A stretch of DNA of 64,000 nucleotides from 2-02-FULL-66-14 sp037443705 (GCA_037443705.1 JBBINV010000004.1:1-64000); one strand, 5' to 3'; positions 32,964 to 41,917 are shown, counted from the stretch's first letter. The notes: a model not told the origin generated them from the letters alone. Numbers and translations are program-made.

Positions 32964-34936
32964 TGGCCGTAGCGCAGGGCGAGGCGCACCGCCGCCGGCT
33001 CGGTGCGCGCCGCAGGCGCGATCTGCTCCTCGTCGAGGTAGAGGCCGTTGCGGAAGGCGTGCGAGGCGACCTGGTAGAAGGCGATTCCCTCGCGCACGAG
33101 CGCCGGGTCGGGGTCGCGCACCGGCGCGAGGGTCGCGCCGACCCGGCGGAACGTCTCGATCCTCTTCTTCGGCTGCAGCACCACCATGGCGTCGCCCTTC
33201 AGGTAGGCGAGCGTCTGGTAGTTGGCGACGAACGCGCGGTCGGTGGCGGGCGGCGAGTGCAGCAGGTCGCGGCCGAGGAACTTCGTGTAGTAGCCGAAAT
33301 CGAGCAGCCCGAGGAGCGTGGGCGCGATGTCGATCTGCGACGCCAGCCGGTCGATCCGTCCCGGCGCGACGTGCCCGGGCGAATACACGATCAGCGGAAT
33401 ACGGTACTGCTCCACCGGAATGCGCACCGTGCCGCGCGCGTTCGCCCCGTGATCGGCGGTGATCACGAACACGGTGTCGCCGAACCAGGACCGCGTGCGC
33501 GCGCGCTCGAGAAACCGCCCGAGCGCGTAGTCGGAGTATTTCACGGCGCCCTCGCGGCCGCTGCCGGACGGAATGTCGATCCGTCCGGCAGGATAGGTAT
33601 AGGGGCGGTGATTGCTCGTCGTCATCACGTGCACGAACACCGGGCGGCCGGGCCGCGCGGACTTCTCGCGGTCGATCTCGTCGATCACCTGGTCGAAGAG
33701 GTGCTCGTCGGCGACGCCCCACACGTTCTCGTGCACGATCCGGTCCGCCGGGATGCTGCCGCGGTCGATGGTGCGGTAATCGTTCGCGTCGAAGAACGCG
33801 TTCATGTTGTCGAAGTAGCCGTAGCCGCCGTAGGCGAAGAGCACCCCGTAGCCCTTGTCCTCGAACACGCTGCCCAGGGAAAACAGCATCTCGTTTCTCG
33901 GCCGGCGCACGATCGACTGCCCGGGCGTGGGCGGCAGCGCGAGCGTGAGCGCTTCCAGCCCGCGCACGGTGCGGTTGCCGGTCGCGTAGACATTCGAGAA
34001 CCAGAGGCTTTCGCGGGCGAGCCGGTCGAGGTTCGGCGTGAGCCCCCGCCGGTCGCCGTAGGCGCCCACGAACTCCGCGCCGAGGCTCTCCACGCTCACG
34101 AGCACGACGTTGAGCCGCCGCTCGGCGCCGCGCCCGGCCGCGTAGCGCTCGAGGCTCTCCGCCTCCGGTCCGACCCATTGCGCGGGCGAGAGCGCCGTGC
34201 GCACGACGGCGAGCGCCTCGGTGAGCGGCAGCGTTGCGTAGTAGCGCTCGAAGCTGAGCTCGTTCCGGCGGTTGGCGGCGAAGAACTCGTACAGGCCGTT
34301 CCCCGCGAGCTCGTTGGCGGCGTCGTTGCCGGAGCGGTTCTTCAGGTCGCTGTCGAGGAACTGCACGAGGCCGGCGAGCGCCGCGAGCTGGAGCATCGCG
34401 GCCGCGAGGCCGCGCTTCCAGCCGAGCGGCGCCGCGCTCCAGCGCCACAGCCGCCTCGCCAACCAGGCCGTCGCGGCCGCGGCGGCGAGCGCGAGCGCGG
34501 CGAGGACCCGTCCCACGGGGTAGGACTGCCAGACGTTGCCGAGCACCTCGTGCGTGTAGAGCAGATAGTCGACCGCGATGAAGTTGAAGCGCGCGCCGAA
34601 CTCGTCCCAGAAGAGCCACTCGGCGGCGGCGAGAACGAGCATCGCAAACAAGGCCGCCGCGACGCCTGCCGCGGCCGCGGCGCGGTACAGGCGCGTGCGC
34701 GCGAGAGGCGCGGGCGCCAGGGCGAGGAAGAGCACGAAAGGCGTGAGCGCGTAGAGGGCTGCCGCAAAATCGAAGATCGCCCCGAGCGCGAACGAGCGCG
34801 CGAGCTCGAGCGCGCCGAGCCCGGCGCCTTCCGGCCGCAGCGCCAAGGCGATGCGGGTGAGGGTGGAGATCGCGAGGAACGCGCCCCCCGCCGCGAGCGC
34901 AGGCAGGAGGCGAGCGAGCGGGGCGGCGCGGGCCAT
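32960..34936 (-). CDS. LTA synthase-like membrane sulfatase/phosphoethanolamine transferase
   Basis: This alkaline-phosphatase-superfamily enzyme is anchored by about five N-terminal membrane helices, with a periplasmic catalytic domain from about residue 245. NVVLVSVESLGAEFVGAYG holds the first metal acid. The nucleophile region is FSNVYATGNRTVRGLEAL with the threonine. VFVITADHGAN carries the later metal ligands. Relatives transfer phosphoglycerol or phosphoethanolamine. The ATG at 34936 fits the first membrane helix, and an in-frame ATG at 34981 adds 15 residues. A TATAAT on the minus strand lies at 34945-34950. It is divergent from xdhC. Confidence 0.87.
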   Translation of the reverse strand: MARAAPLARLLPALAAGGAFLAISTLTRIALALRPEGAGLGALELARSFALGAIFDFAAALYALTPFVLFLALAPAPLARTRLYRAAAAAGVAAALFAMLVLAAAEWLFWDEFGARFNFIAVDYLLYTHEVLGNVWQSYPVGRVLAALALAAAAATAWLARRLWRWSAAPLGWKRGLAAAMLQLAALAGLVQFLDSDLKNRSGNDAANELAGNGLYEFFAANRRNELSFERYYATLPLTEALAVVRTALSPAQWVGPEAESLERYAAGRGAERRLNVVLVSVESLGAEFVGAYGDRRGLTPNLDRLARESLWFSNVYATGNRTVRGLEALTLALPPTPGQSIVRRPRNEMLFSLGSVFEDKGYGVLFAYGGYGYFDNMNAFFDANDYRTIDRGSIPADRIVHENVWGVADEHLFDQVIDEIDREKSARPGRPVFVHVMTTSNHRPYTYPAGRIDIPSGSGREGAVKYSDYALGRFLERARTRSWFGDTVFVITADHGANARGTVRIPVEQYRIPLIVYSPGHVAPGRIDRLASQIDIAPTLLGLLDFGYYTKFLGRDLLHSPPATDRAFVANYQTLAYLKGDAMVVLQPKKRIETFRRVGATLAPVRDPDPALVREGIAFYQVASHAFRNGLYLDEEQIAPAARTEPAAVRLALRYGH

Positions 34937-35010
34937 CAGGCGCGCAATTATAGGCGCTCGCGGCTTTCGGGACCCTGACATCCGGCATTTTCGGGGCGTA
35001 AAATCAGCTT

Positions 35011-36018
35011 ATGGACAGCGTAGACCTCGAAGTTCTCAGAAGCGCCGAAGGCTGGCGCAAGGCCGGGCACCGCGTCACGCTCGGGACCATCGTGAAGACC
35101 TGGGGATCGGCCCCGCGCCCCGTGGGCGCGCTCGTGGCGGTCCGCGGCGACGGCCAGGTGATCGGCTCGGTGTCGGGCGGCTGCGTCGAGGACGACCTGA
35201 TCGAAAAGGTCCGGGCCAGGGCGGTTGCGGCGGACAAGCCTCAACTGATGACCTACGGCGTGACCAACGAGGATGCCACGCGCTGGGGACTGCCGTGCGG
35301 CGGGACGCTCCAGGTGGTGCTCGAGCCGGTGAGCGAACAAAGCGGGCTCGGCGCGATGCTGGAGGTCATCTCGAAGCAGCAGCTCGTGAAGCGCCGGCTC
35401 GAAATGGACACGGGCAAAGTGAGCCTGGAGCCAGGGCGCTGGAGCGACGTGCTCGAGTTCGACGGAAAGGTTCTCGTCACCGTGCACGGCCCGCGCTGGA
35501 GGCTCGTGCTGATCGGCGCCGGGCAGCTCACGCACTACCTCGCCGAGATGGCGAAGATGCTCGACTACCACGTTACCGTGGTCGAGCCGCGCGAAGAGTA
35601 CGCGGGCGGGTGGAACGTCGCGGGCATCGCGCTCGACCGGGGAATGCCGGACGACGTGATCCGCGAGATGAACCTGGACGGCCACAGCGCGGTGGTGGCG
35701 CTCACGCACGACCCGAAGCTCGACGACATGGCGCTGCTCGAAGCGCTCAAGTCCGCCGCGTTCTACGTGGGAGCGATCGGCTCGAAGAAAAACAACGACG
35801 CGCGCCGCAAGCGCCTGAAGGAATTCGACCTCTCGGAGGCCGAAATCGCGCGCCTGCGCGGGCCGGTGGGCCTGTACATCGGCTCGAAAACCCCGCCCGA
35901 AATTGCGGTCGCGATCCTCGCCGAGATGACCGCCGTGCGCCACGGCGTCGCCGAGCCTTCCTGGGCGGCGAAGGAAAGGGCGCGCTTCGATCCTTCCGCC
36001 TGCGAAGCGAAGACTTGA
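35011..36018 (+). CDS. XdhC/CoxI family molybdenum-hydroxylase maturation protein
   Basis: XdhC-type proteins bind the molybdenum cofactor, help to insert its terminal sulfur and deliver it to the hydroxylase. The 335-residue product has the N-terminal XdhC_CoxI domain (GTIVKTWGSAPRPVGALVAV, SVSGGCVEDDLIEKV) and a C-terminal Rossmann domain (LVLIGAGQLTHYLAEMAKML). FYVGAIGSKKN and LYIGSKTPPEIA complete the family pattern. A TAAAAT lies 6 bases before the ATG. Its stop overlaps the start of the mocA-like gene as TTGA. Together they would serve the CoxSLM-type enzyme encoded 3 kb away. Confidence 0.93.
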   Translation: MDSVDLEVLRSAEGWRKAGHRVTLGTIVKTWGSAPRPVGALVAVRGDGQVIGSVSGGCVEDDLIEKVRARAVAADKPQLMTYGVTNEDATRWGLPCGGTLQVVLEPVSEQSGLGAMLEVISKQQLVKRRLEMDTGKVSLEPGRWSDVLEFDGKVLVTVHGPRWRLVLIGAGQLTHYLAEMAKMLDYHVTVVEPREEYAGGWNVAGIALDRGMPDDVIREMNLDGHSAVVALTHDPKLDDMALLEALKSAAFYVGAIGSKKNNDARRKRLKEFDLSEAEIARLRGPVGLYIGSKTPPEIAVAILAEMTAVRHGVAEPSWAAKERARFDPSACEAKT

Positions 36019-36593
36019 ATTTCGTAGGAATCCTCCTCGCCGCCGGGTCGGCGACGCGGTTCGGTTCCGACAAGCTCCTGCACCCGCTGCCGCACGGCGT
36101 GCCGATCGCCGTGCAGGCCGCGCGTCACCTGAAAAAGGAGATTGCGAGGGTCGTCGCCGTAGTTCGTCCCGGCTCCGGCGAGGTGGCCGTCCTTCTTCGA
36201 TCCGAGGACTGCGAGATCCACGTCTGTGCGCAGGCCGATCAGGGCATGGGTGCAAGCCTCGCGTGTGCAGTGCGGGCGGCGGGCCGGGCGGACGGGTATC
36301 TGATCGCGCTCGCCGACATGCCGTTCGTGCGCCCGAGCTCGATCGCGGCGGTGCGCGACGCGCTCGCCGCCGGCGCAAGGCTCGCCGCGCCGTATTTCCG
36401 TACGCGAAGGGGTCACCCGGTGGGGATTGCCGGGATTCTTTATTCCGAGTTGATCCTGTCGGGCGGTGACGAGGGGGCGCGAAACCTGCTCGCGCGGCAC
36501 GAGAACGACCTCGTCAAGGTTCCCGTAGGGGACCCGGGCGTCGTCCGCGATATCGACCGGCCCGCCGACCTCGCGCCTTCGCTGGCGGTCTGA
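36015..36593 (+). CDS. mocA: Molybdenum cofactor cytidylyltransferase-like NTP transferase
   Basis: This GT-A-fold nucleotidyltransferase most likely attaches CMP to the molybdenum cofactor, the form used by CoxL-type enzymes. The 192-residue product starts LNFVGILLAAGSATRFGSDK, in which LAAGxxxRxG and the lysine bind CTP. It then shows QGMGASLACAVRAA, LIALADMPFV and PYFRTRRGHPVGI, as in MocA. A TTG start overlaps the xdhC stop, so translation is coupled. The MobA (GMP) alternative is less likely given the xdhC and cox context. Confidence 0.9.
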   Translation: MNFVGILLAAGSATRFGSDKLLHPLPHGVPIAVQAARHLKKEIARVVAVVRPGSGEVAVLLRSEDCEIHVCAQADQGMGASLACAVRAAGRADGYLIALADMPFVRPSSIAAVRDALAAGARLAAPYFRTRRGHPVGIAGILYSELILSGGDEGARNLLARHENDLVKVPVGDPGVVRDIDRPADLAPSLAV

Positions 36594-36617
36594 GCAGCCC
36601 GGGCGCAGGAGGGGCGC

Positions 36618-36626
36618 TGGTAAAAT
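36618..36626 (+). promoter_or_regulatory. Extended -10 element upstream of glyA
   Basis: TGGTAAAAT gives an extended -10 (TGn before TAAAAT) 28 bases ahead of the glyA ATG. No convincing -35 hexamer precedes it. It would drive glyA-nrdR and perhaps ribD. Confidence 0.4.
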
Positions 36627-36653
36627 CGCGCTTTCCTCCCTTGCCTCCCCGAA

Positions 36654-37904
36654 ATGTTCGCCGCCACGCCGCTCAAGGACGCCGATCCCGAGATCTGCCA
36701 CGCGCTGCGCCTGGAGGCGCGGCGCCAGGAGGAGCACATCGAGCTGATCGCCTCCGAGAACTACGCGAGCCCCGCTGTGCTCGAGGCGCAGGGCTCGGTG
36801 CTCACCAACAAGTACGCCGAGGGTTATCCCGGGAGGCGCTACTACGGCGGCTGCGCCTTCGTCGACATCGCCGAACACCTGGCGATCGAGCGCGCGAAGA
36901 AGCTGTTCGGCGCCGAGTATGCGAACGTCCAGCCGCACTCGGGCTCGCAGGCGAACCAGGCCGCCTACATGGCGTTCCTCAAGCCCGGGGACACGCTCCT
37001 CGGCATGTCGCTCGCGCACGGCGGGCACCTGACGCACGGCGCGGCAGTGAACGCGAGCGGCAAGCTGTATCGCGCGATCTCCTACGGGCTGGACCGCGAC
37101 GAGGTGCTCGACTACGCCGAAGCCGAGAAGCTCGCGCTCGAGCACAACCCGCGCGCGATCGTGGCCGGAGCGTCTGCGTACGCGCTGCGGATCGACTGGG
37201 AGCGGCTGCGCCGGATCGCCGACGAGGTCGACGCGGTGCTGATCGCGGACATCGCGCACTACGCGGGGCTGATCGCCGCGGGACTCTATCCGAGCCCGGT
37301 CGGGATCGCCGACGTCGTCACCACGACCACGCACAAGACGCTGCGCGGCCCGCGCGGCGGAATGATTCTCGCCGGCGCCGAGCACGAGAAAGCGCTCAAC
37401 TCGGCGATCTTCCCGGGCCTTCAGGGCGGGCCACTGATGCACGTGATCGCCGCGAAGGCGGTGGCACTCGGCGAGGCGCTCAGACCCGAATTCCGCGACT
37501 ACCAGGTTCGGGTGCTGAAGAACGCGCAGACGATGGCCGAAACGCTCAGGCGACGCGGCCTGCGGATCGTTTCGGGACGGACCGAGTGCCACATGTTCCT
37601 CGTCGATCTGCGCGCGCGGGGCATTACGGGCAAGGACGCCGAGGAGGCGCTCGGCCGCGCGCGCATCACGGTGAACAAGAACGCGATCCCCAACGATCCG
37701 CAGAAGCCTGCGGTGACTTCGGGGATCCGCATCGGCTCGCCGGCGGTCACGACGCGGGGCTTTGGCGAGGCCGAAGTCGAGCGGCTTGCCGAGTTGATCG
37801 CCGATCTGCTCGAGAAACCCACGGACGAGGCGTGCGTCGCGCGCGTCGCGGGCGAGGTGAAGGCGCTCTGCGCGCGCTTCCCCGTGTACCGCCAGGCCGC
37901 CTGA
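36654..37904 (+). CDS. glyA: Serine hydroxymethyltransferase
   Basis: This PLP enzyme interconverts serine and glycine and makes methylenetetrahydrofolate, the one-carbon donor for ThyA. The 416-residue product has ELIASENYASPAV at the N terminus, PHSGSQANQAAYMA, and the PLP lysine in VTTTTHKTLRGPRGG near residue 225. It ends with KALCARFPVY. Its TGA overlaps the nrdR start as TGATG, which makes a two-gene unit that is widespread in proteobacteria. Confidence 0.98.
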   Translation: MFAATPLKDADPEICHALRLEARRQEEHIELIASENYASPAVLEAQGSVLTNKYAEGYPGRRYYGGCAFVDIAEHLAIERAKKLFGAEYANVQPHSGSQANQAAYMAFLKPGDTLLGMSLAHGGHLTHGAAVNASGKLYRAISYGLDRDEVLDYAEAEKLALEHNPRAIVAGASAYALRIDWERLRRIADEVDAVLIADIAHYAGLIAAGLYPSPVGIADVVTTTTHKTLRGPRGGMILAGAEHEKALNSAIFPGLQGGPLMHVIAAKAVALGEALRPEFRDYQVRVLKNAQTMAETLRRRGLRIVSGRTECHMFLVDLRARGITGKDAEEALGRARITVNKNAIPNDPQKPAVTSGIRIGSPAVTTRGFGEAEVERLAELIADLLEKPTDEACVARVAGEVKALCARFPVYRQAA

Positions 37905-38368
37905 TGCGCTGCCCTTTCTGCCAGTCGGACGACACCCAGGTGGTGGACACGCGCTCGAATCCCGAGGCGAACACGATCCGTCGAAGGCGCCGGTGCCGGA
38001 AGTGCGACAAGCGCTTCACCACCTACGAGAAGGTCGACCTCAAGATGCCGCGGCTGGTGAAGAAGGACGGCAGCCGGACCGACTTCGACCGCGAGAAGCT
38101 CACCGCGAGCATGCGGCTCGCGCTGCGCAAGCGCCCGGTCGCGACCGAGGCGGTGGACGGCGCGGTCGACCGCATCGAGGAGAAGCTCCGGTCGCTCGGC
38201 GAGCGCGAGGTTCCGACCTCGCGCGTCGGCGACATGGTGATGCGCGAGCTGGCGCGCCTGGACAAGATCGCCTACATCCGCTTCGCTTCGGTCTACCGCA
38301 GCTTCGAGACGCCCGACGACTTCCGCGAGGCGCTGCAGGAGATCAAGTCGCGCAGGCGCCGGCGTTAG
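37904..38368 (+). CDS. nrdR: Transcriptional repressor NrdR
   Basis: NrdR binds NrdR boxes in front of ribonucleotide reductase genes and represses them in response to (d)ATP. The 154-residue product has the N-terminal zinc ribbon CPFCQSDDT ... CRKCDKRFTTYE and the ATP-cone domain starting LVKKDGSRTDFDREKL. The family length is about 150-160. It is coupled to glyA by the TGATG overlap. ribD follows after 42 bases. Confidence 0.98.
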   Translation: MRCPFCQSDDTQVVDTRSNPEANTIRRRRRCRKCDKRFTTYEKVDLKMPRLVKKDGSRTDFDREKLTASMRLALRKRPVATEAVDGAVDRIEEKLRSLGEREVPTSRVGDMVMRELARLDKIAYIRFASVYRSFETPDDFREALQEIKSRRRRR

Positions 38369-38378
38369 AGAAATCCGA

Positions 38379-38398
38379 CTCTGACTCCATTTTCCGCA
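38379..38398. repeat. GACTCTGAC-type intergenic motif ahead of ribD
   Basis: The stretch around CGACTCTGACTCCATTTT between nrdR and ribD resembles a short motif (GACTCTGACCCC plus T-rich flank) that I recall as frequently dispersed in proteobacterial intergenic regions and often near small transposase genes. Only this one copy was noticed here. It borders the codons that would encode the normal RibD N terminus. Confidence 0.3.
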
Positions 38399-38410
38399 TT
38401 CGATCAATCG

Positions 38411-39451
38411 ATGATGCGGCGGGCGCTCGAGCTCGCCGAGCGCGGCCTGTTCACCGCGACGCCGAACCCTCGGGTCGGATGCGTCATCGCCAGGGACGGG
38501 CGCATCGTCGCAGAAGGCTGGCACGAGCGCGCGGGGCTGCCGCACGCCGAGAGCCTCGCGCTGGAGGCGGCGGGCACCGAGGCGAAGGGCGCGACCGCGT
38601 ACGTCACGCTCGAGCCTTGCAACCATCACGGCAGGACGCCGCCGTGTGCCGAGGCGCTCGCGCGCGCGGGCGTCGCGCGCGTGGTGGCCGCGGTGCGCGA
38701 TCCGAATCCCGAGGCGCGTCATGGCGGCGAGACGCTCGCTGCTGCGGGCGTGCGCTTCGAGCACGGGCTGATGGAAGAGGAGGCGAGCGAGCTGAACATC
38801 GGGTTCTTCTCGCGCGTGACGCGCGGCCGCCCGTGGGTGCGGGTGAAGATCGCGGCGACGCTCGACGGGCGCACCGCCCTCGCCGACGGGCGAAGCCAGT
38901 GGATCACCGGTCCCGAGGCGAGGAAGGACGGGCACCGCTGGCGCGCGCGCGCCTGCGCGATCCTGACCGGCATCGGAACCGTCAAGGCCGACGACCCGAG
39001 GCTCACCGTGCGCGAGGTGGACACCTCGCGCCAGCCGCTACGCGTCGTGGTCGACAGCCGATTGGAGATACCGCCGAAGGCCAGGGTTCTGGAGGGGGGG
39101 AACGTTCTGATCTTCTGCGCAAGAGCAGGCGTGGGGCCGCAGGGAGCGGAAACCCTGTGTCTTCCGAACCCTCGAGGCAAGGTCGATCTTCCGCGGGTTC
39201 TGGAAGAGCTCGCGAGGCGTGGCATCAACGAGCTGCACGTGGAGGCCGGGTTCCGGCTGAACGGCTCGCTCGTGCGCGAGGGCTGCGTGGACGAGTTCCT
39301 GGTCTATCTGAACCCGAGCTTCCTGGGGGATGGCGCGCAGGGCATGCTCGACCTGCCGCCCTTCGATGCGCTCGATACGCGGCCGCGGCTTGCGCTACGC
39401 AGCCTTGAGCGCATCGGGGACGACCTCCGGTTGCTGCTGCGTTTCCCCTAG
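38411..39451 (+). CDS. ribD: Bifunctional riboflavin biosynthesis deaminase/reductase RibD
   Basis: RibD deaminates and then reduces the pyrimidine intermediate of riboflavin synthesis. The 346-residue product has the deaminase zinc motif HAESLAL with TLEPCNHHGRTPPCAEAL (about residues 45-85) and the reductase domain from about 140 (VRVKIAATLDGRTAL, DGRSQWITGPEARKDGH). The codons just before the ATG read FSAFDQS, very like the usual RibD N terminus, but no ATG/GTG/TTG precedes them. The true start may be lost or may be the CTG upstream. The 3' end overlaps the arginase gene by 57 bases. Confidence 0.95.
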   Translation: MMRRALELAERGLFTATPNPRVGCVIARDGRIVAEGWHERAGLPHAESLALEAAGTEAKGATAYVTLEPCNHHGRTPPCAEALARAGVARVVAAVRDPNPEARHGGETLAAAGVRFEHGLMEEEASELNIGFFSRVTRGRPWVRVKIAATLDGRTALADGRSQWITGPEARKDGHRWRARACAILTGIGTVKADDPRLTVREVDTSRQPLRVVVDSRLEIPPKARVLEGGNVLIFCARAGVGPQGAETLCLPNPRGKVDLPRVLEELARRGINELHVEAGFRLNGSLVREGCVDEFLVYLNPSFLGDGAQGMLDLPPFDALDTRPRLALRSLERIGDDLRLLLRFP

Positions 39452-40306
39452 CGCGGCGGCGACCAACCGGTGGATCAGCGCCTCGGTGCGTCCGTCCCGG
39501 TCGAGACGCGGGCAGTATTCGGCGAGCTCGAAGGCCGCCAGAAGCGGATCGCGGGCGAAGCGCGCCACCGCCTGCACGAGCTCCTCGCCGAGGATGCCGG
39601 CCGGCGCGGGCGTGGCCACTGCGGGCGCATCGCGCGGGTCGATCGCGTCCAGGTCGATCGTGACTCCATAGCCTGCGGTCCGGTCCCGCGCGATCCCGAG
39701 CGCTTCCCCGATCACCGGGTCGAGGCCGCGCTTCAGTACTTCGCCCATTCCGAACACGCGAACGCCCAGGCGCGCGAGGAGCGCGGTCTCTTCGGGCTCG
39801 TGGCTGCGAACGCCTACCAGGCATACGTGCCGCGGGTCGAGCGTACCGCCCTCGAGCCCGACGAGCGCATCGTCGCATTGACCGAGCAGCGCCGCGAGCG
39901 GCATGCCGTGCAGCCGCCCGCTCGGGCTCGTGCCCGGCGTATGCGCGTCCATGTGCGCGTCGATCCACACCAGCCCGAGGCGCCCGCGGGAATCGAGCGC
40001 GCGCGCAGCTCCCGACCACGTCCCGGCGGCGCACGAGTGGTCGCCCCCGATCACGCAGGGCATGCGCCCGGCGCGCACGCTCGCGGCGACTTCCGCGGCA
40101 AGGCGCGCGCAAAGCCCTGCTACCGCCGCCGGCATGCCGCCGCCGCGGCGCGCCGCGAGCGTCGCGCCCCACGAGGCATCGATTCCGGCGCGGCGAAGGC
40201 GCGCGCCCAGCCCACCGGCGCGCAGGTGCGCTGGCGCTTGCGCGCAGCCCGCGTCAGCGCCGCCCAGGCCGCTCGCCACCCCGATCAGCTCGATCGCGCG
40301 AGGCAT
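39395..40306 (-). CDS. Arginase/agmatinase family ureohydrolase, probably arginase
   Basis: This binuclear manganese hydrolase probably cleaves arginine to ornithine and urea. The 303-residue product has the metal ligands in PCVIGGDHSCAAGTW, VWIDAHMDAHTP and TIDLDAIDP, and the family element LHGMPLAALLG. A consensus AGGAGG six bases before the ATG selects this start over the longer frame upstream. If arginase, it supplies ornithine to the decarboxylase at 5 kb for putrescine. The family also includes agmatinase and formiminoglutamase, and the GMPLAALLG segment favours arginase. Confidence 0.88.
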   Translation of the reverse strand: MPRAIELIGVASGLGGADAGCAQAPAHLRAGGLGARLRRAGIDASWGATLAARRGGGMPAAVAGLCARLAAEVAASVRAGRMPCVIGGDHSCAAGTWSGAARALDSRGRLGLVWIDAHMDAHTPGTSPSGRLHGMPLAALLGQCDDALVGLEGGTLDPRHVCLVGVRSHEPEETALLARLGVRVFGMGEVLKRGLDPVIGEALGIARDRTAGYGVTIDLDAIDPRDAPAVATPAPAGILGEELVQAVARFARDPLLAAFELAEYCPRLDRDGRTEALIHRLVAAALGETQQQPEVVPDALKAA

Positions 40307-40413
40307 CGCTCCCTCCTGGGAGATTGGATTGTCCGCAGCGCGCGTCGTTCGCCAAGACTTTTCAGGCGCAGCACAGCGGCGTAACCTTGGATCCTTCCTC
40401 AAGAACAAATCCG

Positions 40414-41055
40414 TTGTTTACCGGAATCGTTGAATCCATCGGCCGTATCGAGCGCGTGATGCGCGCCGCGGACGGCGTTCGCCTTGCCGTAAATGGCGGA
40501 AAACTGCGAACCCGCGGCGTGCGCGCTGGCGACTCGGTGTGCGTCCAGGGTGCGTGCCTGACGGTGACGCGCAAGCGCGGCCGGATCCTCGAGTTCGACG
40601 TGTCGCGCGAGACGCTCGCCTGCACGACGGGGCTCGACCGCGCTGGCGAGGTCAACCTCGAGCGCGCGCTGAAGCTGGGCGAGGCGCTCGGCGGACATCT
40701 GGTTTCCGGGCACGTGGACGGGGTCGGGAAGGTGCTGGCCCTGGACAGGAGGGGCGAATCCAGGATGCTCCGAATCCAGGTCCCCGCTGACCTTGCCAGA
40801 TACTGCGCGAGGAAAGGCTCGATCTGCGTGGACGGGGTGAGCCTGACGATCAATCGCGTCGCGGGCCGCCGGATCGAGATCAATCTCATCCCGCACACGC
40901 TGGCCGCGACGACGCTCGCGCGCCTCGCGCGAGGGGCGCGGGTGAACCTGGAGGCGGACCTTCTGGCGCGCTACCTGGAGCGCATGCGTCCTGTTTCTAG
41001 TCGCACTCGAACGCGAGCGTCTCGGCGGCCTGGGCGGCGGACACGCCGAAGCTGA
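40414..41055 (+). CDS. ribE: Riboflavin synthase alpha chain
   Basis: This enzyme dismutates two 6,7-dimethyl-8-ribityllumazine molecules to riboflavin. The 213-residue product contains the duplicated lumazine-binding repeats: FTGIVESIG with CVQGACLTVT in the first half, and GHLVSGHVDGVG with GSICVDGVSLTIN in the second. A TTG start is chosen because conserved sequence begins exactly there; no ATG is available nearby and no good ribosome-binding site is seen. The last 59 bases overlap the convergent cyclase gene and encode an Arg-rich, poorly conserved tail. Confidence 0.94.
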   Translation: MFTGIVESIGRIERVMRAADGVRLAVNGGKLRTRGVRAGDSVCVQGACLTVTRKRGRILEFDVSRETLACTTGLDRAGEVNLERALKLGEALGGHLVSGHVDGVGKVLALDRRGESRMLRIQVPADLARYCARKGSICVDGVSLTINRVAGRRIEINLIPHTLAATTLARLARGARVNLEADLLARYLERMRPVSSRTRTRASRRPGRRTRRS

Positions 41056-41917
41056 CCCTGCCGCGCCGCAGCAGCATGATCTGGTCGCGCCTGAGGTGCA
41101 CCTCGCGGTCGCCCTCGATCGTCACGAAGGTGCCGTTCGAGGATTCGTCGATCAGATAGAACTGCGCGCCGCGGCGCTCCAGCCGTGCGTGCCGGCGCGA
41201 GGCCGACTTTTCCTGGAGAACGACGTCGCAGCCGAGGTCGCGGCCGAACGTCAGCTCGTGCTTGTCCGCCGGGAAGTCGAAGCCGCGCGCGCCGAGCGCC
41301 AGCCGCAGGCGCGCCGCCGGCGCCGCCTTCAGGGTTACGCCGACCAGCTGCGTCGAGTCTGCGTCATCCTCCCACGGGATCTCGAACACGCGCACCGCCT
41401 CGATCTTGCCCTTGACGCTCATCTCCTGAAGATCCCGCGCCTGGGCGCGCTGCTCCGGGGGCAGCGCCTGGACCGTGGGGCCGCTGGTCAGCACCTGACC
41501 GGTCTTGGCGAGCTCGGTCAGGCGCGACGCCGTGTTCACGGCGTCGCCCCAGAAATCGTTCTTGTCCTCGAGCACCGGGCCGAAGTGGAACCCGACGCGG
41601 ATCGCGAGACGTGTGCCGTGCGCCGCCGGGGGCTCGGCCTGCACCCGCTGCTGCATCTCGCAGGCCGCCTCTCGCGCCGCCTCGGCCGCCTCGAACACCG
41701 CCATCACCTCATCGCCGATCGTCTTGACAACGCGGCCGCCGTGCCGCTCCACGCAGTCGCGCAGGAGCGCCAGGCACCGGTCGATCACCTGCGCCGCCAA
41801 GGCGTCGCCGAGCCGCTCGAAAATGCGAGTGCTGCCGGTAACGTCGGCAAACAGGATGGCGCGTTCCTGCGGTGCGAGGCTCATGCGTGGCGCGGCGGCT
41901 GCGAACACCTCTCCCAT
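40997..41917 (-). CDS. Class III adenylate/guanylate cyclase with C-terminal FHA domain
   Basis: The 306-residue protein joins a class III cyclase domain (about 15-175) to an FHA phosphothreonine-binding domain (about 215-295). The cyclase has both metal sites, ILFADVTGSTRIFE and TIGDEVMAVFEA, and FWGDAVNTASRLTELA, so it should be active. The FHA part has LTFGRDLGCDVVL, SASRRHARLE and LIDESSNGTFV. Coupling of cyclase and FHA suggests control by Ser/Thr kinases such as those at 0.9 and 8 kb. An alternative start is the ATG at 41884 (MSLAPQER). It is divergent from hrpA by 43 bases. Confidence 0.9.
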   Translation of the reverse strand: MGEVFAAAAPRMSLAPQERAILFADVTGSTRIFERLGDALAAQVIDRCLALLRDCVERHGGRVVKTIGDEVMAVFEAAEAAREAACEMQQRVQAEPPAAHGTRLAIRVGFHFGPVLEDKNDFWGDAVNTASRLTELAKTGQVLTSGPTVQALPPEQRAQARDLQEMSVKGKIEAVRVFEIPWEDDADSTQLVGVTLKAAPAARLRLALGARGFDFPADKHELTFGRDLGCDVVLQEKSASRRHARLERRGAQFYLIDESSNGTFVTIEGDREVHLRRDQIMLLRRGRVSFGVSAAQAAETLAFECD

